A stretch of DNA of 64,000 bases from Haliclystus octoradiatus (Eukaryota; Cnidaria; Staurozoa; Stauromedusae; Haliclystidae): contig OU744450.1 of NCBI GenBank assembly GCA_916610825.1, positions 6,468,030-6,532,029 on the forward strand. Reading direction: 5' to 3'. Under the pieces are notes generated by a model. The model saw only the letters and a list, made by a program, of their open reading frames with translations. It made no database searches and had not been told where the DNA came from. Of this stretch, positions 1 to 11,632 are shown piece by piece (position 1 is the stretch's first letter; every line of letters begins with the position of its first letter). Position numbers and translations under genes: made by a program.

Positions 1-1307
1 ATGCTCATACAAAAATGATTATGAGTGATAAGGACTTTGTAGAGAGGAATGTTTTCCATCATTGCTTCCCTGATTCCTCTCTCCAGATTTGCCTCTACCA
101 TGCCCTCAGAACTTTCAAAAGAGAAATTACCATGGATAAAAGAGGCATTACTAAAAGCAGGCATTAAGACCAGAGAACAACCTGCTTGAAAATGTTGCAA
201 GATTTTAATTCCTTGAAAGCCCTCAAAATTGATCCTGTTACTGACTATGTAACCAAGAACTGCCATCTAATACGAAGTGAATGGGTTGCTGGGCTCAAAG
301 ATGCCCATCTAAATTTGGGTGAAACAACAAACAACCGCCTTGAGAAAGTCTTAACAGCAGAATCAAGGATGTCTGCTCTTCTTACAGTAGTCTCCTGCAG
401 TTTTGCAATGAGTTCTTAATTTTGATGAGTAATGAACGTAATTAACGCAAGCATGGTCGGCTGATGGCATGTGCACGAGTTCCTACTGATATTTCTTTTC
501 CCCCCCCCCCCCCCGATCAGCAAGAGTATCAAAAGTTTTTAACTCCTTATGCATATGACCATGTTTGTGCTCAATACCAATTGTCATCAAAAGTCTCCAT
601 TAAGAAGAAGTTAGCCGATAATTCATTTCTTTTTGTTAGTCGCAGATATGGAGAGGCTATTGCCTCGTCTTCAATGTGCTCATGCACTTTCATGAAGAAA
701 CTTTTATTGCCTTGCCTCCATGTAATAAAGGTGAGGGAAATGTTAAAAATTTCAACCATTGAAATATCCCTTGTTGCACAGCGGTGGTAAAGCCAATGAC
801 GATGTGGATTTTGGTGTATCTTATAGTGCAGAGTTGCCAGAAGTTGATATGATTGATAGAATTGATGATTGCCTCGACAACTTCTCTGATCATGAAAGAC
901 CTAGCCGACAGGATCCTTCCCCCAAGATCCTGTCTAAAATTCAAAAATTTGCTCAGGTGTCGAAAGTAACTGCTAATCTAGCTTCTAAAGCAACAGAAGG
1001 TGGAATGGCTATGTTCAATTTCCGTCTGAATCAATTGAAGAATTTGCTTATATCTTGTGAAAATTTTTCAGATCCTTCACCTTATGTTGCACCTAGTACA
1101 GTTGATCTGTCTGACTTGGAAATTGCCCCTTTGTTAGAAAAACAGCATTCCCCCATCTTTGCAATTGATCAGTGTGAAGTGGTTGATGCACAGGCTGCTT
1201 CAGAAGAAGCGTTGTGTCCTGCAGTGTCTCAGGATAATCAAAGTTTTCAAAGAGACATTTCAACACATTTACTCCCAAAAATAACGATGCCTAAAAAAAA
1301 TGCTTAA
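1..1307 (+). pseudogene. Decayed ZSWIM/MULE-type transposase-like gene
   Basis: Reading from about base 15, a stretch with DKDFVERNVF, then CLYHALRTFKREI, resembles the transposase core of ZSWIM1/ZSWIM3-like proteins, which derive from Mutator-like elements. It stops near 165, and the homology resumes in other frames: RSEWVAGLKDAHLNLGETTNNRLE (bases 186-419), then a SWIM-type zinc finger with CSCTFMKKLLLPCLHVIKV (CxCxnCxH pattern, bases 464-790), then a downstream tail to 1307. The breaks and frame changes, one next to a 14-base C run at about 500, mean it is not one intact protein; introns could explain some of them. The left end is cut by the window edge. Family assignment rests on motif memory, not on a search. 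Confidence 0.6.
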
Positions 1308-2790
1308 AAGCAATAAAAAAATCTGGAAAAATCAGTGAATGAATTAAGCGGACAGTGTCAAAGATATAAAGCAATATGAAACTTGCTAAAAACCTTGAAG
1401 AGTTCCGAAGTGCATGATCAAGAGAGCATGCTTGATCACATTAATAAAATGTGCATAATGTCTGAAAAACTTGCAGCACTTGGAGCTGTTGTTGATGATG
1501 GTAAATTTTTGCATAAAAAGGAAAACCATGCCTAACTTTCAGGATAGGGACTCATTTGTTTAGGGGACAATTAGTACTATCAAGGCATTTGGCCAAGGTA
1601 TTGTTACTACATGAACATCCTGACAGACATAAATAGATGCTTTGCAGCTAGGCAGAGTATTATTGGTACCTGACTTGAAACGCAACCTTGCTTCAGTGGT
1701 GATAACAAGAAAAGGACATTCTGTTAAGTTTAAGGAAGACATTTATGGTTATTACTATCATTAAACACAACTTTCAATTTAGGGATGCGACAATATAGTT
1801 CTGTAACTTCTGCCACTATCGAAATGTTATTGGGCAATACCATTGTGACTAACCTATGCACCCGAGTATGTTTTCGTCAAAAATCTTATCATGGACGCAA
1901 AGTTTATTCAATTATTCATTAAAATAAGTTTAAAACTAAGCAAAGGAACACAGAAAAGAAATAAAATGCTCAACATCTATCAATTTGTTAAAATAAGAGC
2001 GAGTTGAAGTGGCGTGACTTTCCCACACGGTCGCTCGCCAATTTCCAATTGATGATACGTTTTTCAAACTTTTAGCTAAGATCGCGGATAAATTCAAAAG
2101 ATATCATTGATTTCCTTCCCTTTATACTTTATAAATATTTTGAAAATTCAAAGTGATTTTGAGCTAATAAGGAAGTTTGTGTTGTGACTGACCCTTCACG
2201 TGAAATGTGACTGACCCTCATCTCCGAAATTTATTGTGACTGACCTATACATTCTTTGTTTTAATAGCAATCTGACTGCTTTATTTGATAATGAATTGGT
2301 GCTATTATTAACATCTTTAGTATTCGTGTAATGACATTTTGTTCTTGTATCTCTTTAAAGCACAACATACAAGCAGCAAATAAGATAAACATTGAACACA
2401 TGTATCAATTTCAGCACGTATAAAAACCAAACGAAAATGTTCATAATATTACAAGAGCTTTACGTCTTGATCTCAGCTTGATCTCAGCAACACATATTCA
2501 AATGTCCGTATTCAACCCGCTATTTGTCTAGCAAATATGTGTTAGATTGTCGGCGTTCTCTACAATCTATTTGGACATCTAGATGTTTCTGTGATTCACA
2601 GAAATCGTAAGAAAATTATACTGATCTGATTGAAAAGCGTTTGTGAGGTTTAATTATTGTACATTCAAATATATGAATTTGTGATACCGTATTACATTTA
2701 AACCAAGATAACATATTTAGAACTAGCTAAGCTGCCCGCTATTTTACAAGTTTTGAACTTGGCCAATCTAACTGTATTAAAAATGGACTA
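1308..2790. other. Gene-free spacer
   Basis: No convincing coding sequence. The first ~250 bases may be a decayed tail of the upstream transposase-like gene. A GTGACTGACC-type phrase recurs three times around 2180-2250. Nothing else is recognised. Confidence 0.4.
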
Positions 2791-2794
2791 AATT

Positions 2795-3217
2795 TGATTC
2801 TTGACCTCAATTTCCTATCACGATATGTCACCCAGAAATCTTGAATCATTGAGCCATACATTTTCTGCATGCAACTGGTTTTTTCCTCAAGAACCTTTTT
2901 CTTCATTCAAAACATTTCATGACCAATTCCAAGAGTGTGTAGATTTAGCCTGTCCAATCATCACCAAAACGCTAAATCGAAACAATCATAAAATTCACCC
3001 CTGGATGACCCATGGATTAAATAATTTCGAGAAAAAATAAAGGGAAACTCATTCATAAATGGATTACCACTAATAACATTAACATCAAACTAAAATATGA
3101 CATTTACCTTCGAATCTACTCCAAGCTAATAAGGAAATCCAAAATTCTCTACTGGGATCATTTTTATTTAACTTATAAACATGATATTAAGAAGCTATGG
3201 CAAGCAACTAACAACCT
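2795..3217 (+). pseudogene. LINE fragment, upstream half, interrupted by a nested element
   Basis: The reading includes KIHPWMTHGL and then, beyond stops, WDHFYLTYKHDIKKLWQATNNL, a layout typical of the linker between endonuclease and reverse transcriptase in CR1/L2/Jockey-like LINEs. The frame is broken after 3040. At 3206-3217 the reading KLWQATNNL is cut by another element and resumes at 5715 as TNNLLGRNKRK, so the two halves were once continuous. It is an old, inactive copy. Confidence 0.65.
3206..3217 (+). repeat. Target-site duplication, left copy
   Basis: The 12-mer AACTAACAACCT here is repeated at 5715-5726, directly after the poly(A) tail of the element between them. It matches the duplication left by target-primed reverse transcription. 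Confidence 0.8.
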
Positions 3218-3238
3218 TCAAAAAAGTTCAATGATTTT

Positions 3239-4543
3239 ATGCTAGCAGGGAAAGTGAACCCTGCTTTACGCTTACTATCTGATTGCGAATCTAGTGAAAT
3301 ATTGACGATTAATGATGAAAACATCAGCCTGCTTGAGGAAAAACACCCGGCAGGTGAAATTAAATTCACAGATTTACTCTTACAAGTCCCAGAATCCTCT
3401 TACGGTGAATATGCCTACGAGTCAATTGATGGCCTGCTGATACAAAAAATGGCACGCGAGGTTAAAGGTGCTTCAGGACCTTCAAGTCTTGACTCCGATG
3501 GTTGGCGTAGGACTTTAACATCATCATCATTTGGAAGTCATAGCACTGATTTATGCAATTCTATAGCAGCAATGACTAGGAAGCTTTGTTTAATTCGATA
3601 TTGTGGGGCCGATGGTTCTTTGGAGGCATTCCTGGCAAGTAAGCTGATTCCTTTGAACAAAAACCCAGGTTTGAGACCAATTGGGGTTGGAGAGGTATTA
3701 CGTAGAATAATGGGTCGTGCAGTAACTAAGACATCTAAGGACGACATTCTTAGCAGTGCAGGAGACCTTCAACTATGTGCTGGCCAGCGTGGTGGCTGCG
3801 AAGCTGTTATCCATGCAATATGCACAATATTTGATGACAATGAATGTGATGCAGTCTTACTTGTCGACGTCGATAATGCTTTTAACCACATTAACCGAAA
3901 TGTTATGTTACAAAACATCTGCATCATATGCCCAATCATCGTATCGTATTTAATCAACTCATATAACCAACATGCACGCCTATTTGTATCAGGCGGGATA
4001 GAAATATCATCACAAGAAGGAACTACACAAGGTGATCCAACAGCTATGTCCATTTATGCTATGGGGTCCATCCCTATGTTAAATGCTTTGTCAGTGCACA
4101 AGACAAAGCATGCGGCATATGCTGACGACTTGAGCTCAGCTGGAAAACTCGAGGATATCCTTCATTGGTGGCAGAGCTTAACAAACTATGGCCCAAAGAT
4201 TGGATATTTTGCAAAAGCAGTCAAATCTTGGCTGATTGTAAAACGAGAGAAAATTGAGCATGCTGAAAAAATATTTGCGGGAACTGGAATCAATATAACC
4301 GCAGAAGGAAAACGGCATCTCGGTGCGGTGATTGGCAGTCCGTTATTCAAAAAAGAATACGTAGAATATTTAGTTTGTAGACCTACTTGGATTAAAGAGC
4401 TCAACCTGTTAGCTGAGATTGCTAAGTTTCATCCTCAGGCAGCATACTGTGCATTTACTGCTGGCTACAGGCACAAGTTTAACTTTACGCTTCGCACTAT
4501 GCCAGGAATAGTTAATTACTTATTAAAACATTATTCGAAATAA
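3239..4543 (+). pseudogene. Reverse transcriptase ORF of the nested retroelement (N-terminal part)
   Basis: A 434-codon open frame. Landmarks in order: GASGPSSLDSDGWRR (about residue 75), IPLNKNPGLRPIGVGEVLRRIMGRA, LCAGQRGGCEAVIHA, a metal-binding aspartate in VLLVDVDNAFNHINR, TTQGDPTAMSIYAMGSIPML, and the active-site YADD followed by LSSAG. This is an RVT_1-type polymerase of the kind common in cnidarian and other invertebrate genomes. The frame ends at 4543, but homology continues at once in another frame (IPAICENRQCSDAERDLL, then a stop, then LPVKLGGLGILNISR), so one original protein has been broken. Exact clade not assigned. Confidence 0.75.
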
Positions 4544-5330
4544 GCTTATACCAGCAATATGTGAGAATAGACAGTGTAGTGACGCAGAACGGGACTTGCT
4601 ATAATTACCTGTCAAACTTGGGGGATTGGGTATCTTGAACATTTCAAGAATTGCTGATATTGATTTCGCAACATCAAAGAAATTTTGTAACAATTTATCA
4701 CATAAAATAATAATACAAAATGATAAAAACGAATCCAATAATGAAATAGAGCATATTATATCAGAAGAAGAATGTTCTACTTCTAAATTAGCATATCATA
4801 ACGATCTTCTTGAATCTCTGCGAATTGCCATGACACCAGTTCAATTGAAGGCAAATGATATCGCAAGATCAGATGGAGCCTCGACATGGCTATCTTCGTT
4901 ACCACTTAAATCTGAGAACTTCAACCTCACAAAAAGAGAATTCATTGATGCCATTGCTCTTCGTTATGGCTGGCAACTACAAAGACTCCCCGATGAATGT
5001 ATCTGCCATGCAAAGTTCAACGTAGATCACACGCTATCATGCAAAGTTGGTGGTTTTGTGTTGTTGAGGCACAATGAGCTAGTTAACGTAACAGCTGACC
5101 TTCTCTCTACTGTTTGCAAAGACGTGAGGAAAGAGCCAGCACTGCAAACAACTCCATCAAGTACGGACGAGTTACGTGCTGACATTTGTGCCCGGGGCTT
5201 CTGGCAGAGGTTGCAAAGAGCATTCATGGATGTTAGGATTTTCTATACTTTCGCTCCTAGCTACCGAAACCAGACCCTGAAAACATCAATGAAATCAATG
5301 GAGTCCATCAAACAACAAATGGTGGAATGA
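4544..5330 (+). pseudogene. C-terminal Cys/His and endonuclease-like part of the retroelement protein
   Basis: Continuation of the same polyprotein after the frameshift; the open frame from 4626 has 234 codons. It contains CICHAKFNVDHTLSCKVGGF followed by RHNELVNVTADLL, a conserved Cys/His arrangement seen downstream of this RT type, then a stretch with ARGFW, FMDVRIF and APSYR that resembles a PD-(D/E)XK-like nuclease core (V-x-I strand with D). The nuclease idea is an inference from the spacing and the DVR motif. Tail sequence to 5700 is non-coding and ends in poly(A). Confidence 0.55.
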
Positions 5331-5714
5331 GTAGAGAAACCCATCAATTCTACAGACGACTGAGTGACATGATCTCTGAAAAACATGGTCTACCTTTTGG
5401 TGAAACTTCTGCCTGGGATAAGCGCAAAATCTGCTTCAGCTTACTCCGCACCACTATCATCTGCATCCGCAGCTTCTTGTCTGCACCGTGATCTGCAGCT
5501 TGTCAATGCAGCATCCAGTATTGTATAACTATTAATAAACATTGCGCAAATTAATAATCTATGTATCTAATGTACATATTACTTATTACAAAATATATCC
5601 AAGTTAAATTAGCTGCAATGACAATAGTTAACATTTTCATTAATAGTTATACTACAACCTGTATATTCCATATTTTAAATTATATTCTTCAGTATTTGAA
5701 AAAAAAAAAAAAAA

Positions 5715-5726
5715 AACTAACAACCT
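5715..5726 (+). repeat. Target-site duplication, right copy
   Basis: Identical to the 12-mer at 3206-3217 and placed immediately after the A-run of the nested retroelement. Confidence 0.8.
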
Positions 5727-6190
5727 ATTAGGAAGAAACAAAAGAAAAAACAGATACCCAGGTTTCTTTAAAGTAAACAATCGTAAGATAACAGATATGA
5801 ATTTGATTGCTAATGCTTTCAATGAATACTTTATTAATGTCGGTCCTAACCTTACACATCAAATCAAATCAACTGATAATTATAAATCATATTTACCAAA
5901 AAACACACAAAATTCATTTATTTTTAGACCGGTCTCTCACACAGGCGTGGAGAAAGTAATTAAGAAAGTGAAAACTAAATCTAGTTCTTCTTTTGATAAC
6001 ATATCAAGCACTTGTTTAAAATCCATATATCAAGAAATTCTCTCTCTGCTAACTATTCTTGTGAATCTCTCTTTGAAAACTGGTTTTTTCCTCCAAAATT
6101 GTAAAATAGCAAAGGTTGTATCATTATTCAAAACTGGAGACATCCATTTAATCTCCAATTACAGGCCTATTTCTATTATTTCAACATTTT
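5727..6190 (+). pseudogene. LINE fragment, downstream half (reverse transcriptase N-terminus)
   Basis: Open reading resumes with FNEYFINVGPNL, then KVKTKSSSSFDNISSTCLK, KTGFFLQNCKIAKVVSLFKTGD and SNYRPISIISTFSKLL. These are standard early reverse-transcriptase blocks of CR1/L2/Rex-like LINEs. The LINE is cut at about 6190-6210, where unrelated minus-strand transposase sequence begins, so the catalytic palm region is lost. Confidence 0.75.
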
Positions 6191-7563
6191 CCAAGCTGTT
6201 ATATTTTTATTTGGGTATCTCTCTGTTGCAACTGTGGCATACTGTTCGGCAGTATTGATTACTGCATCAGTTCTCCTGACATGTCGCCATACTGACCTCT
6301 TAATTGTGCCATCAATTCCATCCACTACTCCTTTGCCATGCGACGTAGCAAAGAAATTCCAGGATAGACTTTTCAAACAGAATTTGTTTTGCCAGTCGAA
6401 AAGATTATAAAACAGAAATCTCTGCTTAAATTGAGATGCGGCCCCATCACTGAAAACATTTATATTTTCTATGTCAGAGTATTTAGCATTTGTCAAATAG
6501 TTCAATATATACATCATAAATACATAAACATTAATTTTGTTGTGCTGCAAGAATCCGATATTATTACAATACTCTCCTTCACGTTAGAGTCAATCCAGGC
6601 ATGGCCGTGGTTCCAGTGAGCAGACTGTATTTCATTTTGTTGGCAAATGGTACCATTTTCAGCAAAATCAACTTGCACAACTATATTAGTCCCGTCACAT
6701 GCCGCAATCTTGTCTTTCATATACGTTGACTGATGTCTTTTTACGTATGTGTGCCGTAAGAAATATTCTAGTTTGTTTTTAAGCTCAGTGAAAACATCTA
6801 AAGCCCTACCCGACATTTTCACTTCCTCCTGCTTACTGCTGTCTTCTTCGTTTTTCCATTGAACATAATCAATGGGCGTGTCAGATACCGCAGTTGGCTT
6901 AAAATTGTCTAAGTTAGATTTGCACTGGCTGCATTGCCTCATCATACATTTTTCTGCTGTATCATCGCATATCATTTGCTTTGCCTTTACAAAACCTTGA
7001 AATTCTTTATCGAGAGTAGTAAACGGAGATAATGCTATTAGTAATAAACGAATATTTTCGTGATAGCCACACACACAGACGTTATGCAGTATTTCATTGA
7101 ACAGTTTATTATGCTTAGGTCGAAGGTCATAAAACTTACTTTTACCGATTTTATCATTTGGATAAGATGATTTGAAAAATTGGAAGGCTTCTGCAAGTGA
7201 CATCAATAAACATTTCAGCTGTATAGACGATTTAGTAATTGTCTTTCCTCGGCCATCTTTTTCACGACCAATCATAGTATCTTTCATTCCAGGAGCCTGC
7301 CATGAAATTTCATCACTTTCATAGAACTTCACTACTCTCTCATTCACTTAAAACATAGCTCTTGCTTTTTTTATTGCTCGAAACTCCCTTTGTTCAATTT
7401 TTTTAAACACTCAATTCAGCAAGCTCATCAGATGTTGCAGTTTGTTTTACTATTCCTCTGCTTTTACGTTTGTACTCGCTTTGCTTCTTCCTGTATTTTT
7501 CGGATCATTTTTCAATTCTGATCGGCGTTTCGCCTGACGGTCTTTAGCAGACACAAGAGCCAT
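6190..7563 (-). pseudogene. Decayed DDE-like transposase or domesticated relative
   Basis: A minus-strand gene starting at an ATG at 7561-7563 (MALVSAKDRQAKRRSEL), broken before 7347, then open for 277 codons and continuing in another frame for ~124 codons. Motifs: a cysteine cluster CMMRQCSQCKSN, then VQVDFAENGTICQQNEIQSAHW, a gap with a frame change near 6540, then NVFSDGAASQFKQR, ATSHGKGVVDGIDGTIKR and an acidic residue in TAEQYA. The spaced acidic residues (QVDFAEN, FSDGAASQFK, a later D/E) look like a DDE/RNase H-like nuclease. I recognise this as a widespread invertebrate repeat-associated protein but cannot name the superfamily. Frame breaks indicate a pseudogene. Confidence 0.55.
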
Positions 7564-8359
7564 TTCTAGTGAATTTGTAATTTAATAGTAATGATAAAAA
7601 TATAACTATATCATGTATACTCATTGACAACTAATTTCGTTTATATTTTAAAGTAGCCTTCAAGCTTGGTGATACTACTTTGCAGAAGCATTGCAAGATA
7701 TTTCCTGTTCATGTAGTTTTACCAAGTAACATCTGTCTGATTGTAGCGCCATTACTAATATATTTCTTTGGTAAAACATGGTATATTTCCTGTTTTTTAC
7801 TAAATTTTATATGACTCATAGTTTTGACATAGAAACGTTTTTATAGTAGGCAAACTCTGGGTGGCTAATTGGCTGGGTGGCAGACGACATTAGGCCTACC
7901 ACCTGAAGATTGCAATTAAATGTGTGAAACTCCGAGTAACAGAAAAAGGCTTTTGCCTCATCTCTGTCTCTTATTCTATAATAACTAGTCAATTAACTAA
8001 TTGAACACATTCAAAATACAACACATTGCGTGAGAAGCGTATAGATTATGTTTTAGTGGCTTATCAGATGTACTTACGAAAATGGCCTCATGCTTTATCA
8101 AAACTAAAAAAAAAACACACACAAAACTAAATCAAATGTAAATAGGAAAATTCACAAAAGATATCTTTATAGGGGTATTGTTTAAGCCTATGCATGATAA
8201 ATCAGTTTTCAAATTATAATAAAAAAAATGGTATAAGTACCACCCATCCACAGCTTTTTCACTTCAGATAAAAGTTTCTGAATGATTTTTGAACGTTTCT
8301 GTGTCATTTCATTTTTTGGGTTTCAAAGTGGGTCTTAATAGGAGGGATGCAAATCATTG
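7564..8359. other. Gene-free spacer
   Basis: No coding potential recognised; AT-rich with short A runs at 8105 and 8220. Confidence 0.4.
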
Positions 8360-8472
8360 CCCAGCGAAAAACAGTTCAGGAGTTCATGAACAGTTCATGA
8401 ACAGTTCATGAACGTTAAATGGCCCAGTTTTCATGAACCGTTCATGAACTCCTGAACTGTTTTTCGCAGGGG
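8360..8472. mobile_element. Small palindromic MITE, GTTCATGAAC family
   Basis: About 113 bp and nearly self-complementary. The left arm has CAGCGAAAAACAGTTCAGG, and the right arm is its reverse complement ending CTGTTTTTCGCAGG. GTTCATGAAC is repeated inside. A second copy lies at 53929-54032 and a diverged relative at 58386-58575. Confidence 0.75.
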
Positions 8473-10150
8473 TTAGGCCTCCAATGACAATGTCAATTGA
8501 GATCTTGGTAATCAAATGATCACTGATGCATTACTTTCCAATCCATCAAATATCAACTGCACTCTGATGTAAAAACCATATTTGATCAATGGACAAGCAT
8601 AGAATTTGATCTGAATAAATTATTCTGGTCGATATCTAGTCTGGCGTTTTATTGCTGCGAATGTATACTCCCTGGTTAAACAGGTCTAAATAGTAGTAGG
8701 AGTTAAAAGGCTACATAAATGGCTTGAATTTATATATGATAGTCTTTTATATTTATCCTTTCATTATAATTTCTGTGAGGTTTGAAAATGAACAGTTTCT
8801 TTTTCTTCTATGATTAAATCACTCTGAAATTGTAACTTTGAAACATTCATTGTCCGTCCATATGATTTGTGCAATTTTAAATGGGGAATAAATAGTCTCA
8901 AAGATAAAAGACAAGCGATAAAAATTGTCATTTATATTCTACAGTACACTTGACATTTGACTATTCACGCTTGCCTTATTATCAAACTTATTAAGCAAAA
9001 GTTTTTTATGAAACAATAATTATTCAAAAAATCATAAAATAATGTTTTTAAGTATACTGTATTAATAGCATGGTCACAAAAGGTAAGTTACCACTATACA
9101 TACACAATTGACTGTGGACTGTGTCTGACAATTTGGGCTTTCTGTAATCCTATCTCAATTTGTCTTCTGAATTTTTGTTAGCCTTCCAGGGTCCCCACTT
9201 TTTCTGACCATGACTGTAAATAATTATAATGATCCTTTTGGGAATAATAAAATATCAAACATACCAGTGAATAGAAATGATGGGCAGTTGCAGTACTTTG
9301 ATTTTTCAAGACAAATATAAGGAATACCAGACACCCCCTTTACCTAATACAAACAACAAGACAACATCTTTTAAACTAAACATATGCACTAAAATATACA
9401 TTATGATACCAGAAGTACCCTTGTTATCATCATGGCGCTCGAAATTACCTTCAATTGAGCTGATGAATAGGCACCAAAATACAGTTTTGGTCAACAGGTT
9501 CAATCCATCTGCTTATAAATAGTATCTACTGATCTATCTTTACATATAATTAAAATAATTTCAGATTTTATGACTTCATCATTTAAGCTAACAAAAAATG
9601 AGGGTGCACCCCTAATGTTTTCAGAATTTAAACCCCCGACCAATCCGTGATATTTTTGAACTTCGGTAAATGAAATAGCATCCTCATGTAGTAGGCTATA
9701 TATGTAGCCTAGTATCTACTGTCTTGAAGGGGTTTTGACATGAAGCTGTTCAATTTTTGAGAATATTTTGCATTCTCGCGTGGCTCCTTTGAACAAAAGG
9801 TTTTTAGACTAATTTTCCAGCAACATTTGTTCTAAATTCGCTTTTTTATCTATTATACCTATGACATATGAATATGAAGGTTACCTGGTAAATGATGCGT
9901 CCAGATGTTGATGTCATTCTTGTTATGTGTTTTCGGTCAACAAGGTCAAGTGCAGGCAGCAGCATTCCTTGGAATATACAATGCAGCCTGGATCAAAAAT
10001 AATAGAAAATAACACTAAGGCATGTACAGTGTAACCCGCTTTCACATAAGTGAGATTTCACTTTAGGCTACATTTACAAGAGAGAAAAATCTGGGTTTTT
10101 AAAAGTTTTTCAAAAGTCCACTTTCAAAAAGTTCAGATGCGTCACTTCGT
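8473..10150. other. Gene-free spacer
   Basis: No gene or repeat family recognised. An 81-codon open frame at 9277-9522 has no recognisable motif and a comparable open frame on the opposite strand, so it is not called. Confidence 0.4.
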
Positions 10151-10154
10151 GATC

Positions 10155-10326
10155 AGTTCCCATCAAGCAAGAAAACAAATGCACTTGCGGCACTTGATCC
10201 AAAATGGGAGGGAAGGTTTGAGCAACTGACCACCATGTCCAGCAAGTTTGAGCAACATGGAATGTCAACTCAACAGAAGCCTATTCAGACACACGTATCA
10301 GTGTATGTAACAGATTTAACAGGATA
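10155..10326 (+). pseudogene. Possible coding relic
   Basis: Reads DQFPSSKKTNALAALDPKWEGRFEQLTTMSSKFEQHG before a stop. Composition is protein-like and richer in G+C than its surroundings. I do not recognise the family; a transposon ORF1/gag-like relic is one possibility. Confidence 0.2.
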
Positions 10327-10547
10327 ACGGCACATTTTCAGAAATTTGAGTTCCGACATAACAAAAACTATATCCTCAAATGCAGGATCATTCTCCAATT
10401 GGCTAAGAGCTACAGTAGAACATGATAGGATGATGATGTGTACAGCGTCAATGATGAATAGCTGTGGCTATGGTAATTGGATAGGTAAAAATTCTTGTTT
10501 TTGGTAGTCTGCGGTCAGGAGTCTGGTCAATTTATCTACCTCTCATA

Positions 10548-10735
10548 GCTGGCTGTTATGTAGCTCAGTCGCAGAGTGTCCGCATTCTGTGCGGGAGGCC
10601 GGGATTCGATTCCTCGTTGGTGCACACATGTTTGTATTTCTCTGTAAATCTGTTCATGTCCCCCAAATAAACAAGCACTTGTGCTTACGGGGTGACTATC
10701 AGTTATATTATCTGTAGTTAACTGAAAATGTAATA
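10548..10735 (+). mobile_element. tRNA-derived SINE
   Basis: The head carries a box A-like TAGCTCAGTCGCAGAG and a box B GGGATTCGATTCC at tRNA-like spacing. It lacks a pairing acceptor stem, so it is not a functional tRNA. It is preceded by a fragment of the TACAGT MITE family (TTATCTACCTCTCATAGCTGG). The body runs to about 10735. Confidence 0.6.
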
Positions 10736-11243
10736 TTATTATATATTATTAATATACAGGTTTCACTGTATCCACAAAACAATAAAAAATTGGTTAAAAA
10801 ATGACAAACTGATAGATGAAAAGCATTTTTGGAAAGTCTCTTTTATATATTAAAATGAAAAACTTGCTAGCTTAGTACGGTAAGGCCCTATTCTGTTAAA
10901 AATCAAATGCAACCGAGAAAATAAGTCATTAAGCCTTACCCTGATAATACATCATCTGAAACTGAAAAGTAAATAAACACAAGTCCATTATAAATCTATC
11001 AAAGCAAAAAATGATGTGATCAAGTAATTCAGGGTATAATAATGTTGACGGTAGGTTGACTGGCTTACATAACAGTCCTTGGGTTTTTTAGGAACCTTAG
11101 GATCTGTGAACTAACTTGTAATTTTCAGGCAAAAAATGTAATGCTGTTAGCAGGGTCCGATAAATATGTTTCCTTACGGGATTTCAAATTTTTCTTTCAA
11201 TTTTTTCGGGGTAATGTCTCATGTAAACGTTTTCACATCTTTT
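10736..11243. other. Gene-free spacer
   Basis: Nothing recognised. Confidence 0.35.
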
Positions 11244-11251
11244 AATATACA

Positions 11252-11624
11252 CAGTGATGTGAGAATTACTTTTAAAAAGTAATAAATTACATTACAAATT
11301 ACTTTTCCTCAAAAGTAACTAATAACATTACTAATTACTTCAGCCTAAAAAGTAATTGATTACAATTACTAATTACTTTCCCGAAAAAAGTAATTAATTA
11401 CTAATTACTTCATGATTACTTTAACTTGTGAAACAAAAGATATTGCCTCCCTTTCGATAATGACATGTCTCGTTTTGACAATCATGGCGGCCATCTTGTT
11501 TTCTTACGAAGGGGAACGATCGATTTAATAATTCAAAAATTACTCTAATTATACCCTAAAATTACTCAAAAAGTAACGAGTAACGAGTAACACGTTACTT
11601 TAGTAACGAGTATTTACAACACTG
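11252..11624. mobile_element. hAT-type MITE with perfect 8-bp TSD
   Basis: A 373-bp element beginning CAGTGATGTGAGAATTACTT and ending as the reverse complement of CAGTGTTGTAAATACTCGTT. The interior is rich in AGTAATTA/TTACT repeats. The flanks AATATACA at 11244-11251 and 11625-11632 are identical 8-mers. CAGTG termini with an 8-bp duplication are the hAT signature. No transposase is encoded. A second, degraded copy is at 37260-37467. Confidence 0.9.
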
Positions 11625-11632
11625 AATATACA

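Larger units (their letters stand above)
3218..5714 (+). mobile_element. Poly(A)-tailed non-LTR-type retroelement nested in a LINE
   Basis: A 2.5-kb insertion flanked by a 12-bp direct repeat and ending in a run of about 18 A. It encodes a reverse transcriptase with catalytic YADD (near base 4120) and a cysteine/histidine-rich C-terminal part. No long terminal repeats are seen. The coding sequence starts within 25 bases of the left end, so the copy is either 5'-truncated or has a very short leader. It carries at least one frameshift and one stop, so it is inactive, but the TSD is still perfect. That suggests an insertion younger than the host LINE's decay. Confidence 0.8.

Noticed and set aside
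3538-4404. Minus-strand and out-of-frame ORFs over the retroelement
   Set aside because: Shadows of the reverse-transcriptase frame; no motifs of their own.
10548-10640. Functional tRNA gene
   Set aside because: Box A and box B are present but the acceptor and anticodon stems do not pair; a SINE head is the better reading. The same holds for 19863 and 34392.
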